A model generated the notes under the pieces. The model ran no database searches, was not told the DNA's origin, and saw nothing but the letters and a program-made list of their open reading frames with translations. Below, piece by piece: positions 63,613 to 64,000 of a stretch of 64,000 nucleotides of DNA. Numbering within the stretch: position 1 is the first letter of the stretch; each line of letters begins with the position of its first letter. The DNA is from Cohnella sp. OV330 (GTDB lineage Bacteria > Bacillota > Bacilli > Paenibacillales > Paenibacillaceae), in assembly GCF_900112065.1 (NCBI RefSeq), contig NZ_FOKE01000006.1, positions 124,001 through 188,000 of the forward strand, written 5' to 3'. The position numbers were made by a program, and so were the translations under genes.

Positions 63613-64000
63613 TCATTCGAGTCCGTATTCGTCGCGATAGCGTTCGAGCAGCTTCTCGTAGTCGCCGCCGTACGCGCGTTCGAGCTCGGGGCCGAAGTCC
63701 CGCTCGATGTCCATCATCATGACGTCGTGCTGGAACGCCTGCTTGAGGACATGCGCCACGGCCGGGTGGTTCGTCTCGAGCGCGGTCGATTTGCCGGCGG
63801 CGCCGAAGCTGCCGATGAATCCTTCTTTCCAGTCGCACAGCACGTAATAGTCTCGCGCGTCCCGGGGCAGCCACATCTCCATCCGTTTGTGCGTACGCAC
63901 GCGCTTAAGCTTCGACCTGACCTGGCCCAGCGTGATCGCCACGACGACGACGCCTCTCGCTTCGGCATCCAGCAGCAACGGCTCGAACTCCGCGAAGTCC
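63613..64000 (-). CDS. Probable TrmB-like or other effector-domain protein, C-terminal fragment
   Basis: The frame continues past the right edge, so only about 129 codons are seen and the start is missing. The text EFEPLLLDAEARGVVVVAITLG and DYYVLCDWKEGFIGSFG resemble the phospholipase-D-like sugar-effector domain of TrmB-family regulators, but this is from pattern memory and the DNA-binding part lies outside the window. It lies 25 bp upstream of the MFS gene on the same strand, so it may be its co-transcribed regulator. Confidence 0.4.
   Translation of the reverse strand, partial: DFAEFEPLLLDAEARGVVVVAITLGQVRSKLKRVRTHKRMEMWLPRDARDYYVLCDWKEGFIGSFGAAGKSTALETNHPAVAHVLKQAFQHDVMMMDIERDFGPELERAYGGDYEKLLERYRDEYGLE

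Overview
The window is a G+C-rich chromosomal segment from a spore-forming Firmicute, most likely a member of the Paenibacillaceae such as Cohnella or Paenibacillus. The evidence is the spore genes (gpr, spoIIP), the comE competence locus, a T-box leader on leuS, an MsmX-dependent type of sugar ABC transporter (no ATPase gene of its own), a YesM/YesN-type two-component pair, and strong AGGAGG-type ribosome binding sites.

The backbone is the conserved Bacillus order cvfB/yqeM - comER - comEA - comEB - comEC - holA - rpsT - gpr - spoIIP - yqxA - lepA - hemW. Here it is opened at nearly every joint by unrelated modules. An MMPL exporter with a TetR regulator and T-box-leuS lie between yqeM and comER (1.4-7.2 kb). 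An ECF sigma/anti-sigma pair lies between comEC and holA (12.4-14.2 kb). A complete fatty-acid oxidation regulon lies between holA and rpsT (15.5-28.0 kb): etfB-etfA and fadR on the minus strand, and an ETF-quinone oxidoreductase, fadN, fadA, fadE, lcfA and a thioesterase on the plus strand, with a FadR palindrome between the two arms.

Between gpr and spoIIP (29.6-44.1 kb) is a beta-mannan utilisation cassette: sensor kinase and AraC-type response regulator, two ABC permeases, a LacI regulator, a large secreted stalk-domain protein, a GH113 mannanase, a cellobiose 2-epimerase, a GH130 mannosylglucose phosphorylase and a solute-binding lipoprotein. Together these can import mannan oligosaccharides, cut them to mannobiose, epimerise this to mannosyl-glucose and split it by phosphorolysis to mannose-1-phosphate and glucose. 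Shared TTGTTATC/GATAACAA inverted repeats mark the lacI, GH113 and solute-binding-protein promoters.

Between yqxA and lepA (46.1-57.4 kb) are an HD-GYP protein, a Crp/Fnr regulator, a MutS2-like ATPase that ends without the usual Smr nuclease domain, and a GntR-controlled operon. That operon (PIG-L deacetylase, SDR, cupin, enolase-superfamily dehydratase, zinc dehydrogenase, FAH-family hydrolase) looks like a sugar-acid catabolic route. Downstream of hemW are a YkgJ-type cysteine-rich protein, an A+T-rich HD-GYP gene and an MFS exporter.

The most unusual signal is a set of four intergenic tandem-repeat arrays (about 1.2, 29.7, 43.9 and 50.3 kb). All have a 51-bp period and each begins within about 50 bp of a Rho-independent terminator. 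Two of them share a core in opposite orientation and bracket the mannan cassette exactly. No tRNA, rRNA, intact insertion sequence, prophage or CRISPR array was seen.
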